64,000 nucleotides of DNA, taken from positions 47,464 to 111,463 of the forward strand of contig NZ_LMWH01000205.1 in the NCBI RefSeq assembly GCF_001507435.1, in the 5' to 3' direction. The position numbers and the translations under genes were made by a program. Position 1 is the first letter of the stretch. Each line of letters begins with the position of its first letter. This DNA is from Streptomyces sp. NRRL F-5122. Its GTDB lineage: Bacteria > Actinomycetota > Actinomycetes > Streptomycetales > Streptomycetaceae. Shown here piece by piece: positions 7,873 through 16,591 of the stretch. The notes beneath the pieces are model-generated. The model worked only from the letters and a program-made list of their open reading frames with translations, had not been told where the DNA came from and did not search any database.

Positions 7873-9483
7873 ATGGAAGAGCTCGTCATCCGGGACGCGG
7901 ACGTCGTGGACGGCAGCGGGGAGCCGTCCTACCGCGCCGACGTGGTCGTCGACGGCGGCAGGATCGTCTCCGTCGTCAAGGAGGCAGCGGCAGCCGGCTG
8001 TCAGCGTCCCGAGGCCCGCCGCGAGCTGGACGCCGAGGGTCTGGTCCTCTCCCCCGGCTTCATCGACATGCACGCCCACAGCGATCTCGCCCTGCTGCGG
8101 GACCCGGACCACAGCGCCAAGGCCGCGCAGGGCGTCACCCTGGAGGTCGTCGGGCAGGACGGGCTGTCCTACGCCCCGGTCGACGACCGCACGCTCGCCG
8201 AGGTACGCCGCGCGATCACCGGCTGGAACGGGTACGGCGACGACATCGACTTCACCTGGCGGTCCGTGGGCGAGTACCTGGACCGGCTGGACCAGGGCAT
8301 CGCCGTCAACGCCGCCTATCTGATCCCGCAGGGCACGGTGCGGATGCTCGCCGTCGGCTGGGAGGACCGGGAGGCGACACCCGCGGAACTCGAACGGATG
8401 CGGCGACTGGTCGCTGAGGGGATGGAGCAGGGCGCGGTCGGCATGTCGTCCGGTCTCACCTACACCCCGGGCATGTACGCCAAGGACGCCGAGCTCACGG
8501 AGCTGTGCCGGGTGGTGGCCTCGTACGGCGGCTACTACTGCCCGCACCACCGCAGCTACGGGGCGGGCGCGCTGGAGGCGTACGAGGAGATGGTGGCCCT
8601 GGCCCGAGAGGCCGGCTGCCCGCTGCATCTCGCGCACGCCACCATGAACTTCGGCGTCAACAAGGACCGCGCCCCCGAACTGCTGTCCCTGCTCGACTCG
8701 GTGCTGGCGGCGGGTGCGGACATCACCCTGGACACCTACCCCTACACACCGGGCTCGACGACGCTGGCCGCGATGCTGCCGAGCTGGGCGAGCGAGGGCG
8801 GTCCGGAGAAGATCCTCGAACGGCTCGACGACGGCGCGGTGGCCGAGCGGATCCGGCACGGCATGGAGGTCCTCGGCTCCGACGGCTGCCACGGCGTGCC
8901 CATCGAGTGGGACACGATCGAGATCTCGGGCGTGAGCGACCCGGGGCTCGCGTCGTACGTCGGCAGAACCGTCCAGGAGTCGGCGGACCTGCGCGGGGAG
9001 GACCCGTGGACGACGGCCCGCCGCCTGCTGGTCGAGGACCGGCTCGGCTCCACGATCCTGCAGCACGTGGGCCACGAGGAGAACGTGCGGGCGATCATGC
9101 GGCACCGGGTCCACACCGGCGGCTCGGACGGCATCCTCCAGGGCACAAAACCGCACCCGCGCGCGTACGGCACCTTCCCGCACTATCTCGGCCGGTACGT
9201 AAGGGAGTTGGGGGTGCTGTCGCTGGAGGAGTGCGTGGCGCACCTCACCGCGCGCCCCGCGGCCCGGCTGCGGCTGCCGGACCGCGGTCTGGTCCGCGAG
9301 GGCTACCGTGCCGACCTGGTGCTCTTCGACCCGGCGACGGTCGCCGCGGGCGCCACGTTCGAACGGCCGCGCGCGCTGCCCACGGGCATCCCGTACGTCC
9401 TGGTCGACGGCCGTTTTGTGATCGAGGACGGGCGCAGGACGGAGGTGCTCGCCGGACGGGCGGTCCGCCGGACCGCGGTGTGA
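7873..9483 (+). CDS. N-acyl-D-amino acid deacylase (amidohydrolase superfamily)
   Basis: A 536-residue metal-dependent amidohydrolase. The beta-barrel metal ligands are visible: GFIDMHAHSD (His67, His69), the bridging-Cys/His region (YYCPHHRSYG, HLAHATMNF), and the late Asp in HTGGSDGILQGTKPHPRAYG. Composite-domain strands flank the barrel (N-terminal DADVVDGSGEPSYRADV, C-terminal GLVREGYRADLVLFDP). It removes the acyl group from N-acyl-D-amino acids; N-acetyl-D-glucosaminate is the substrate I infer here. It starts 10 bases after the deaminase gene, whose TAG stop lies inside this gene's AGGAGG ribosome site, so the two are co-transcribed and probably coupled. Confidence 0.9.
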   Translation: MEELVIRDADVVDGSGEPSYRADVVVDGGRIVSVVKEAAAAGCQRPEARRELDAEGLVLSPGFIDMHAHSDLALLRDPDHSAKAAQGVTLEVVGQDGLSYAPVDDRTLAEVRRAITGWNGYGDDIDFTWRSVGEYLDRLDQGIAVNAAYLIPQGTVRMLAVGWEDREATPAELERMRRLVAEGMEQGAVGMSSGLTYTPGMYAKDAELTELCRVVASYGGYYCPHHRSYGAGALEAYEEMVALAREAGCPLHLAHATMNFGVNKDRAPELLSLLDSVLAAGADITLDTYPYTPGSTTLAAMLPSWASEGGPEKILERLDDGAVAERIRHGMEVLGSDGCHGVPIEWDTIEISGVSDPGLASYVGRTVQESADLRGEDPWTTARRLLVEDRLGSTILQHVGHEENVRAIMRHRVHTGGSDGILQGTKPHPRAYGTFPHYLGRYVRELGVLSLEECVAHLTARPAARLRLPDRGLVREGYRADLVLFDPATVAAGATFERPRALPTGIPYVLVDGRFVIEDGRRTEVLAGRAVRRTAV

Positions 9484-9501
9484 CCGCCCGCCCGGCGCGC
9501 G

Positions 9502-10368
9502 TCACGGCTTGGGCAGGGTGCACCCGCTCGCACTCAGGTCGAGCTGGTTGCCGGTGCCGAAGCACGCGGGGATCAGGTACGTCTCCTCGGCGTAGTTGAT
9601 GCCCTGGCGGACGGTCACCTTGCCGTTGGCGTCGACCTCGCAGGGGTTGTTGACGGTGCAGGTCCCGCCGTCCTCGTTACCGGTGTTGTTGACGGCGACG
9701 ACTTTGCCGGTGGCGTTGTCGATCACGGGGGACCCCGACGTGCCGCCGATGGTGTTGCAGGCGGAGGTGTAGCGGACCGAGTCCTTCCAGGTCCAGTCGC
9801 CCTCCTTCAGCCGGTACACGAACCCGTCGACGGCGCAGCTGTAGATCCGCTTCCAGTAGCCGGAGACGACCTTGATGGCGGTGCCGGCGACCGGGTGCGT
9901 GTCGGCGAGGGTGAGTGCGTTGATCCCGTACGAGCTCCTGATCTGCGCATAGGTGCGGGTGAGCTGGTAGATCGTGACGTCCGTGTCGGTCATGGTCGAG
10001 TAGGCGACCTTGCTCGCACGGAGCGTGGCGACCCGGGTGCCGGCCGAGTCGAGCAGGCCGAAGGAGCGGCTGGAGCTCTGTCCGACGACGACCTCGCCGG
10101 GCTCCGGGAAGCCGGTCTCCAGGCAGTGGCCGTTGGTGAGCACCAGCGCGGGGTCGCCGTCCGCGGAGCGCGGGAAGCGGACGACGGAGCCGGAGCAGTT
10201 GCTGAGCGAGACGGTGCCGGCGAAGTCGACGGCCTGGACGGTCGCCGTGCCGGAGGCCGTGGCCGCCGTGCCGGCGCCGGCCACGGACCGGGTCTCCGCG
10301 ACCGCCGGTGCCGCACCGGCTCCGGTGATCACCAGAGCGAGAAGCGCGGCGGCGAGAGGCTTTCTCAT
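9502..10368 (-). CDS. Secreted trypsin-like serine protease
   Basis: A 288-residue exported protease. The Sec signal peptide is residues 1-26 (MRKPLAAALLALVITGAGAA, with cleavage near AVA-ET). The chymotrypsin-fold triad is intact: His in LTNGHC, Asp in TDTDVTIYQL, Ser in IGGTSGSPVID. Several cysteines (NCSGS, GHCLE, SCAVDG, SACNT, GTCTVNNPCE) suggest disulphides outside the cell. An upstream in-frame ATG would add 12 residues before the signal peptide and is less likely. It converges with the deacylase gene, with only 18 bases between the stops and no hairpin. Substrate not predictable. Confidence 0.88.
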   Translation of the reverse strand: MRKPLAAALLALVITGAGAAPAVAETRSVAGAGTAATASGTATVQAVDFAGTVSLSNCSGSVVRFPRSADGDPALVLTNGHCLETGFPEPGEVVVGQSSSRSFGLLDSAGTRVATLRASKVAYSTMTDTDVTIYQLTRTYAQIRSSYGINALTLADTHPVAGTAIKVVSGYWKRIYSCAVDGFVYRLKEGDWTWKDSVRYTSACNTIGGTSGSPVIDNATGKVVAVNNTGNEDGGTCTVNNPCEVDANGKVTVRQGINYAEETYLIPACFGTGNQLDLSASGCTLPKP

Positions 10369-10782
10369 GTGGGGGGTCCCCTCTCGATGAGGTTGCGATG
10401 ACACGGCCGGCCGAAGATCCTCCGACCGGCCGAGTTTGTCATCGGTTTGTCATGGGCATTGTCAGCGGAGGGGCATGCGTGGGCAAGGAGCTGTTTTCGG
10501 CCGGGCCGAGGTGGATCGAGAGTGTGGCCGTCGGCCTCCCGGATTCCGGGTTCGCCGCGCCCGATGCACTCCGACGGCGGTACGGACGCCTGTGGCTCGG
10601 CTCGCGGTGCCCGCACCGTGCGCCCCCGCCGCCGGACCGCCCGCACCCACGCCATGGCCTCGCATCAAGGGGGCGATGACGGTTCGGGCCTTGATCACCG
10701 GCGCCGGCTCGTCGCCTTTCCGCCGTCCCACGTGGCGGACAACACGGGGCGCGAGGCATTACGCGGTCGTAAGCTCACGGAC
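10369..10782. other. Intergenic region without a supported gene
   Basis: 414 bases between the divergent protease and aminotransferase genes. Reading frames run through it on both strands but show no homology-like sequence; the frame joined to alaA is open to about position 10447 only as read-through of GC-rich DNA. It should hold both promoters; TTACGCGGTCGTAAG at 10759-10773 just upstream of alaA is the only AT-containing promoter-like stretch I noticed. Confidence 0.5.
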
Positions 10783-11994
10783 ATGCAGGTGATCCAGTCC
10801 ACGAAGCTCGCCAATGTCTGCTACGAGATCCGGGGTCCGGTTCTCGAGGAGGCGATGCGGCTCGAGGCGGCGGGGCACCGCATCCTCAAGCTGAACACCG
10901 GCAACCCGGCCGCCTTCGGCTTCGAGTGCCCGCCCGAGATCCTCGAGGACATACTCCGCAACGTCTCCTCGGCGCACGGCTACGGCGACGCCAAGGGGCT
11001 GCTCGCGGCCCGCCGGGCGGTCGTCATGCACAACCAGACGCTCGGCATCGAGACGGACGTCGAGCACGTCTTCATCGGCAACGGCGTCTCCGAGCTGATC
11101 GTGATGGCCATGCAGGGCCTCCTGGACGACGGCGACGAGGTGCTCGTACCGGCGCCCGACTACCCCCTGTGGACGGCCGCGGTGTCGCTCTCGGGCGGCA
11201 CGGCCGTGCACTACCTCTGCGACGAGCAGTCGGACTGGATGCCGGACCTGGCGGACGTGGAACGCAAGATCACCGACCGCACCAAGGCGATCGTGATCAT
11301 CAACCCCAACAACCCCACGGGCGCCGTCTACGACGAGGCGATGCTCCGCGGCCTGACGGACATCGCACGCCGGCACAACCTCCTCGTCTGCTCCGACGAG
11401 ATCTACGACAAGATCCTGTACGACGGCGCGACGCACACCCCGACGGCCGCCGTGGCCCCCGACCTGCTGACCCTCACCTTCAACGGCATGTCGAAGGCGT
11501 ACCGGGTGGCCGGCTACCGGGTGGGCTGGATGTCGATCTCCGGCCCCCGGGCGCACGCGGCGTCGTACATCGAGGGTCTGACGATCCTCGCGAACATGCG
11601 GCTGTGCGCCAACATGCCGGGCCAGCACGGCGTGGTGGCGGCGCTCAGCGGTCGCCAGACGATCAACGAACTGGTACTGCCGGGCGGGCGGCTGAAGGAG
11701 CAGCGGGACGCGGCGTTCGACCTGCTGACGCAGATCCCCGGTGTGACGTGCGTGAAGCCGAAGGGCGCGCTGTACCTCTTCCCCCGCCTCGACCCCAAGG
11801 TCTTCAAGATCAGGGACGACCGGCAGATGGTCCTCGACCTGCTGCGCCGCGAGAAGATCATGGTCGTCCAGGGGACGGGCTTCAACTGGCCCGCGCCGGA
11901 CCACTTCCGCGTGGTGACACTGCCGACCGTGGGGGACCTCACATCGGCGATCACCCGGATCGGCAACTTCCTCGACGGTTACGGCCAGCCCTGA
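10783..11994 (+). CDS. alaA: AlaA-type alanine aminotransferase (class I PLP aminotransferase)
   Basis: A 403-residue fold-type I aminotransferase of the E. coli AlaA group, which interconverts glutamate + pyruvate and 2-oxoglutarate + alanine. Motifs: LKLNTGNPAAFGFECP near the N-terminus, YGDAKGLLAARRAV, the substrate-site NPNNPTGAVYD, CSDEIYDKILYDG, and the PLP lysine in TFNGMSKAYRVAGYRVGWM. The family length is about 405, which fits the ATG chosen (MQVIQSTKLANVCYEI). Stand-alone gene; the next gene has its own promoter-like sequence. Confidence 0.9.
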   Translation: MQVIQSTKLANVCYEIRGPVLEEAMRLEAAGHRILKLNTGNPAAFGFECPPEILEDILRNVSSAHGYGDAKGLLAARRAVVMHNQTLGIETDVEHVFIGNGVSELIVMAMQGLLDDGDEVLVPAPDYPLWTAAVSLSGGTAVHYLCDEQSDWMPDLADVERKITDRTKAIVIINPNNPTGAVYDEAMLRGLTDIARRHNLLVCSDEIYDKILYDGATHTPTAAVAPDLLTLTFNGMSKAYRVAGYRVGWMSISGPRAHAASYIEGLTILANMRLCANMPGQHGVVAALSGRQTINELVLPGGRLKEQRDAAFDLLTQIPGVTCVKPKGALYLFPRLDPKVFKIRDDRQMVLDLLRREKIMVVQGTGFNWPAPDHFRVVTLPTVGDLTSAITRIGNFLDGYGQP

Positions 11995-12095
11995 CGTCCG
12001 CCGAGCGAGCTCGCGGGGCAGTTTTACGATCCGGCTCAACTTTAGACGAAATCCAAGCTAAGATGGTTTCCTGTCAGAGCACAGGAGGCCGTCCC

Positions 12096-12518
12096 ATGTA
12101 CGAACCGATCCGCACCAAGTCGGTCCACACGACGGCCGGCACCACCCCCGACTTCCCGCACCGCTCACGCGAGGAGGAGCTGGACATCCAGCTCGCGGGC
12201 CATCTGGCCGCCCTGCTCACGGTGACGGACGAGCTGCGCGCGCTGGAATCGTCGGCGGACCTGGACAGGGCCGCCGAGCGGCTCGCCGCGCAGGTGGCGC
12301 GGCTGAGGGGTGTGCCGCCGGTCCGTGCGGCGCGCAGTGCGCACATCGACGAATCCCACATCGCGGCGCTTCACCGGCGCGCCCACACGCTGGCCGGCCG
12401 TGCCCTGGTCGTCGCGGCGTCCCGCGCCGACACGGCGGCGGCGATCCTGTCCGCGCAGCGCATGGACGCGCACACCGCCGCGCTGGGCGAGCCGCGGGAA
12501 CCGATCGCCGCCGGCTGA
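12096..12518 (+). CDS. Hypothetical helical protein
   Basis: A 140-residue protein I do not recognise. After a short N-terminus (MYEPIRTKSVHTT) it is nearly all helical, with two amphipathic stretches (EEELDIQLAGHLAALLTVTD; HIDESHIAALHRRAHTLAGR) and a C-terminal Ala-rich helix. There is no signal peptide, membrane segment or catalytic motif. An excellent ribosome site, AGGAGG, lies 7 bases before the ATG, and TAAGAT (12058-12063) upstream could be a -10 element. Codon use is typical of the genome, so I take it as a real gene, probably a small regulatory or scaffold protein. Confidence 0.75.
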   Translation: MYEPIRTKSVHTTAGTTPDFPHRSREEELDIQLAGHLAALLTVTDELRALESSADLDRAAERLAAQVARLRGVPPVRAARSAHIDESHIAALHRRAHTLAGRALVVAASRADTAAAILSAQRMDAHTAALGEPREPIAAG

Positions 12519-12777
12519 CCCTGCGAGCCGGTCCACGCGGCTCCCCCAGTTCGGCCCCGGTCCGCGTGCACCCGCAGCGACGCGCGGACCGGGCGCCATG
12601 AAAGTGCGCCCGCCCGAACCTGGGTTCGGTGCGACTGTGTCCCGTCCGAGGGATCTCGTTCTGAACGAAATCCATTCGAGTGGTCCGCCGTGCCGAAGTG
12701 CCCGCCGAACGGCGGCGTTCCTGCAACTCCTCGTAACGTCTGCGGAAACGACGGCCCGTTCGACGAGATGTGACGCT

Positions 12778-13365
12778 ATGAAGCGCAGGCTGTGGCGGGC
12801 GGCGCTCGCCGGTGCGGCGACGGCGGCCGTCGGCGTGACGGTCTGGTCCGTGCAGTCCCAGCCGGCCACCCGGCAGTCCCGGGCCGATACGGCGGAGTCG
12901 AGGACCCGGAAGGCAGACGCGCTTTTGATGGGCGCACTCGCACAGCAGCAGGACCCGAGGAGCGCGGCCCGCGCCTACCGGCACGTGCTGGAGCTCGACC
13001 CCCGCAACAAGGCCGCCTGGTACCACCTGGGGGTCATCGCGCAACGCGACGGCAGGACCGCGGACGCACGCGCGGCCTTCGACAAGGCGCTGAACATCGA
13101 TGCGTCATACGGACCTGCCCTCTTCAACGAGGCGATGCTGCTGAGGTCGAGCGAACCCGACCGAGCCATCGGGCTCCTCAGACGTGCCGTCACCGCCCGG
13201 CCGAAGAACGCGGCGGCCCGTCTCCAACTCGGGCTGCTCCTCGCGCAGAAGCACCGTGACGACGAGGCCGAGATCCAGTTCCGTCGCGCCGTCGCGGACG
13301 ATCCATCGCTGGGTTCGCAGGTGCCCGGGCCGTTCCGCAGGTACCTGGGCCGCGTGCGCAGGTGA
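12778..13365 (+). CDS. Membrane-anchored tetratricopeptide repeat protein
   Basis: A 195-residue protein with an N-terminal signal anchor (MKRRLWRAALAGAATAAVGV) followed by about four TPR units between residues 60 and 185, for example AARAYRHVLELDPRNKAAW, ARAAFDKALNIDASYGPALF, AIGLLRRAVTARPKNAAARL and AEIQFRRAVADDPSLG. TPRs mediate protein-protein contacts, here presumably on the outer face of the membrane. It ends 90 bases before a large bidirectional terminator facing the convergent PEP carboxykinase gene. No partner is evident. Confidence 0.82.
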   Translation: MKRRLWRAALAGAATAAVGVTVWSVQSQPATRQSRADTAESRTRKADALLMGALAQQQDPRSAARAYRHVLELDPRNKAAWYHLGVIAQRDGRTADARAAFDKALNIDASYGPALFNEAMLLRSSEPDRAIGLLRRAVTARPKNAAARLQLGLLLAQKHRDDEAEIQFRRAVADDPSLGSQVPGPFRRYLGRVRR

Positions 13366-13455
13366 AGCGGACGTCGGCGGTGCTCCGCGGCGAGGGCGGC
13401 GGACGTGGGAGCGGTGCCGGGGAGACGCACCGCACCACGGCGGACACGAAGGGCA

Positions 13456-13496
13456 TGGGGCCCGCACCCGTACGCCGTTGTACGGGGCGGGCCCCA
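13456..13496. terminator. Bidirectional terminator between TPR gene and pckG
   Basis: Stem TGGGGCCCGC + CCCGTAC pairs with GTACGGG + GCGGGCCCCA; 17 bp with a single bulged A and a 6-base loop (GCCGTT). It lies between two convergent genes, 91 bases after one stop and 95 after the other. Confidence 0.85.
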
Positions 13497-13591
13497 CGTC
13501 TTCCCGTACTGCCGTCACCGCGGCCGGTCTTGACGACGTCGCAGGTCAGGGCAAAGCCGGACCGGCCGCGGAGTTCATGCGGAGGGGGACG

Positions 13592-15415
13592 TCAGCCGAG
13601 GCGCTGCACCAGCGCGCGGTACTCGTCCCACAGCTCCTTCGGAGTGTGGTCGCCGAAGGTGTTGAGGTGCTCGGGAACCAGGGCCGCCTCCTCGCGCCAC
13701 ACGTCCTTGTCGACGGTGAGCAGGAAGTCGAGGTCGGACTCCGACAGTTCCAGACCCTTCGTGTCCAGCGCATCCCGCGTCGGCAGGACGCCGATCGGCG
13801 TCTCTACGCCCTCGGCCCGGCCCGCCAGACGCTCCACGATCCACTTCAGGACCCGGCTGTTCTCGCCGAAGCCCGGCCAGACGAACGAGCCCTCGTCGTT
13901 CTTGCGGAACCAGTTGACGTAGTAGATCTTCGGCAGCTTGGACTGGTCCTTGTCCTTGGCGACCTCGATCCAGTGGGCCATGTAGTCGCCCATGTTGTAG
14001 CCGCAGAACGGCAGCATGGCGAAGGGGTCGCGGCGCAGCTCGCCGACCCGGCCCTCGGCCGCCGCGGTCTTCTCGGAGGCGACGTTGGCACCGAGGAACA
14101 CACCGTGGTTCCAGTCGAAGGACTCCGTCACCAGCGGCACGGCGCTGGCGCGGCGGCCGCCGAAGAGGATCGCCGAGATCGGCACGCCCCTCGGGTCCTC
14201 CCACTCGGGCGCGATGATCGGGCACTGCGCGGCCGGGACCGTGAACCGGGCGTTCGGGTGGGCGGCGGGGGTCCCGGACGCGGGCGTCCAGTCGTTGCCC
14301 TTCCAGTCCGTGAGGTGGGCCGGGGTCTCCTCCGTCATGCCCTCCCACCAGATGTCGTTGTCGTCGGTGAGGGCGACGTTCGTGAAGACGGAGTTGCCCC
14401 ACAGCGTCTTCATCGCGTTGGCGTTGGTGTGCTCACCGGTGCCGGGAGCGACACCGAAGAAGCCGGCCTCGGGGTTGATCGCGTACAGGCGGCCGTCCTG
14501 GCCGAACCGCATCCACGCGATGTCGTCGCCGATCGTCTCGACCGTCCAGCCGGAGATCGTCGGCTCCAGCATGGCGAGGTTCGTCTTGCCGCAGGCGCTC
14601 GGGAAGGCCGCGGCCACGTACTTGGACTCGCCCTGCGGGGGCGTGAGCTTGAGGATGAGCATGTGCTCGGCCAGCCAGCCCTCGTCGCGCGCCATGACGG
14701 AGGCGATGCGCAGGGCGTAGCACTTCTTGCCGAGCAGTGCGTTGCCGCCGTAGCCGGAGCCGTAGGACCAGATCTCGCGCGACTCGGGGAAGTGCGAGAT
14801 GTACTTGGTCTGGTTGCAGGGCCAGGCGACGTCCTTCTGGCCGGACTCCAGCGGGGCACCGAGCGAGTGGACGGCCTTGACGAAGAAGCCGTCGGAGCCG
14901 AGTTCGTCCAGGACCGTCTGCCCCATGCGCGTCATGGTGCGCATCGAGACGGCGACGTACGCGGAGTCGGTGATCTCCACCCCGATCGCGGAGAGCGGGG
15001 AGCCGAGCGGGCCCATGCAGAACGGCACCACATACATCGTGCGCCCGCGCATGGAGCCGCGGAACAGGCCCTCCTCGCCCTGGAATATCTCCCGCATCTC
15101 GGCGGGCGCCTTCCAGTGGTTGGTCGGACCTGCGTCCTTCTCCTCCTCGGAGCAGATGAACGTCCGGTCCTCGACCCGGGCGACATCGGTCGGGTCGGAT
15201 GCCGCGTAGTAGGAGTTCGGGCGCTTGATCGGGTCGAGCTTCCTGAACGTGCCCTTGCGCACGAGCTCCTCGCTGAGGCGCTCGTACTCGGCCTCGGATC
15301 CGTCACACCAGACCACGCTGTCCGGCTGGGTCAGTTCGGCGATCTCGTTGACCCACGAGATCAGTTCCTTGTGCTGGGTGGGGACGGTTGAGGGAGCCGC
15401 GTTCTCGCGCGCCAC
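13592..15415 (-). CDS. pckG: Phosphoenolpyruvate carboxykinase (GTP)
   Basis: A 607-residue GTP-dependent PEPCK (oxaloacetate + GTP to PEP + GDP + CO2), the gluconeogenic entry step. Key motifs: [20 protein letters not shown] with the Mn-binding Lys, the P-loop [13 protein letters not shown] with its reactive Cys, the metal-binding Asp in [26 protein letters not shown], and [12 protein letters not shown]. Start: the frame is open to an ATG 75 bases upstream, but a GTG ([10 protein letters not shown]) has AGGAG five bases before it and gives the usual family length near 609, so I take the GTG. It is monocistronic, bounded downstream by a strong hairpin. Confidence 0.95.
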   Translation of the reverse strand: MARENAAPSTVPTQHKELISWVNEIAELTQPDSVVWCDGSEAEYERLSEELVRKGTFRKLDPIKRPNSYYAASDPTDVARVEDRTFICSEEEKDAGPTNHWKAPAEMREIFQGEEGLFRGSMRGRTMYVVPFCMGPLGSPLSAIGVEITDSAYVAVSMRTMTRMGQTVLDELGSDGFFVKAVHSLGAPLESGQKDVAWPCNQTKYISHFPESREIWSYGSGYGGNALLGKKCYALRIASVMARDEGWLAEHMLILKLTPPQGESKYVAAAFPSACGKTNLAMLEPTISGWTVETIGDDIAWMRFGQDGRLYAINPEAGFFGVAPGTGEHTNANAMKTLWGNSVFTNVALTDDNDIWWEGMTEETPAHLTDWKGNDWTPASGTPAAHPNARFTVPAAQCPIIAPEWEDPRGVPISAILFGGRRASAVPLVTESFDWNHGVFLGANVASEKTAAAEGRVGELRRDPFAMLPFCGYNMGDYMAHWIEVAKDKDQSKLPKIYYVNWFRKNDEGSFVWPGFGENSRVLKWIVERLAGRAEGVETPIGVLPTRDALDTKGLELSESDLDFLLTVDKDVWREEAALVPEHLNTFGDHTPKELWDEYRALVQRLG

Positions 15416-15723
15416 GATCGCTCCTAGATGAGGGGTTTTTTGTTGAGTGCCCCGTGGGGGCTGCGACCCGGATGCTTCGTAGCCGCTCATCCGGTGCCGA
15501 CCGCACTCATTTGATCATCCGACGAGATTGCCCATCTGTCCAGAGGACGTCACACCTGAGCGGAGTGAGGATCGCCACGCGTGCCCGGGCTTCTTTGCGT
15601 GCACGTAGAGTTCAGCTGAACGATTTTTTGCGTGGCCCATGTTTCGCCACAGCCCGGACACTACGGGTGATATCGATCGCACTTTGATACGTAACTTACG
15701 GTTCCGTAGGTACGATGCGGCCC
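15416..15723. other. Divergent promoter region of pckG and the hemolysin III gene
   Basis: 308 bases with no supported gene. It is somewhat AT-richer than its flanks (for example TGAACGATTTTTTGCG near 15616-15631), consistent with promoters on both strands. The rightward promoter and operator are listed separately. Confidence 0.5.
15684..15712 (+). promoter_or_regulatory. Promoter with embedded palindrome upstream of the hemolysin III gene
   Basis: TTGATA (15684-15689), a 17-base spacer, then TAGGTA (15707-15712). The spacer and -10 contain TACGG-TT-CCGTA (15697-15708), a palindrome of the kind bound by TetR-type repressors. The predicted transcript start falls at or just before the start codon, and no purine-rich ribosome site is visible, so a leaderless mRNA is possible. 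Confidence 0.5.
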
Positions 15724-16437
15724 ATGACTGCGTCCGTCCCCGACGCGCCCACGGACTCGCCGGCAGCCGGCCGCAGTCCCGTCGCGCTCTCCTTGCCCCA
15801 ACAGGTCAAGCCGAAGCTCCGCGGCTGGCTGCACCTCGGGATGTTCCCGACGGTCATCGTCGCGGGCCTGGTCCTCACCGCCCTCGCCAACTCGGCCCGG
15901 GGCCGACTCGCCTGCGGCATCTACGTCCTGACGGCGTGTCTGCTCTTCGGTGTCAGCGCGCTCTACCACCGCGGCAACTGGGGCCCACGCATGGACGGGG
16001 TCCTGCGCCGCCTCGACCACGCGAACATCTTCCTGATCATCGCCGGCACGTACACCCCGCTGACCCTGCTGCTCCTGCCGGGCACGAAGGGCCGGTGGCT
16101 GCTGTGGGGCATCTGGGGCGCCGCCGCGGCCGGCATCGTCTTCCGCGTCTTCTGGGTCGGCGCCCCGCGCTGGCTCTACACCCCCTGCTACATCGCGATG
16201 GGCTGGGCGGCCGTCTTCTTCCTCCCCGACTTCATGCGCACCGGTGGCATCGCCGTTCTGGTCCTCGTCATCGTCGGCGGACTGCTCTACAGCGCCGGCG
16301 GCGTGATCTACGGGATCAAGCGACCGAACCCGTCACCACGCTGGTTCGGCTTCCACGAGGTCTTCCACTCCTTCACCCTTGCGGCATTCGTCGTGCACTA
16401 CGTCGGGATCTCCCTGGTGGCGTACCAGCACGGGTGA
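15724..16437 (+). CDS. trhA: Hemolysin III / TrhA family (PAQR) membrane protein
   Basis: A 237-residue seven-helix membrane protein of the PAQR/hemolysin III family. The conserved polar and metal-site motifs are present: SALYHRGNWGP in TM2-3, LDHANIFLIIAGTYTPLTLL, and the C-terminal GFHEVFHSFTLAAFVVHY histidines. Bacterial members affect membrane fluidity and lipid composition; direct haemolysis is unproven for most. An ATG nine bases upstream (MRPMTAS) is equally possible since no clear ribosome site distinguishes them. The gene ends before a 13-bp terminator stem. Confidence 0.88.
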   Translation: MTASVPDAPTDSPAAGRSPVALSLPQQVKPKLRGWLHLGMFPTVIVAGLVLTALANSARGRLACGIYVLTACLLFGVSALYHRGNWGPRMDGVLRRLDHANIFLIIAGTYTPLTLLLLPGTKGRWLLWGIWGAAAAGIVFRVFWVGAPRWLYTPCYIAMGWAAVFFLPDFMRTGGIAVLVLVIVGGLLYSAGGVIYGIKRPNPSPRWFGFHEVFHSFTLAAFVVHYVGISLVAYQHG

Positions 16438-16461
16438 CACCTGGCGACCAACCCGTTCACC

Positions 16462-16489
16462 AGGGCCGCGGCTCCCGAGCCGCGGCCCT
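16462..16489 (+). terminator. Rho-independent-like terminator after the hemolysin III gene
   Basis: AGGGCCGCGGCTC then CC then GAGCCGCGGCCCT: a 13-bp inverted repeat with almost no loop, followed by TT. It lies 24 bases after the stop codon. Confidence 0.85.
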
Positions 16490-16549
16490 TTCGTGTGCCC
16501 GAAGCCGACTCGGCGGCCATGGGCCGACCCCCCCATTACGACAGTGACT

Positions 16550-16587
16550 CATCATTGACAGAAGCATGTTTTTGAGAGCTACTCTCA
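16550..16587 (+). promoter_or_regulatory. Promoter and TetR-type operator of the MFS exporter operon
   Basis: A consensus TTGACA (-35) at 16556-16561 is followed about 19 bases later by TACTCT. The inverted repeat TGAGAG-CTA-CTCTCA (16573-16587) covers this -10 and ends four bases before the exporter ATG. A repressor here would block transcription; the TetR protein encoded as the second gene of the operon is the obvious candidate. Confidence 0.65.
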
Positions 16588-16591
16588 TTTC

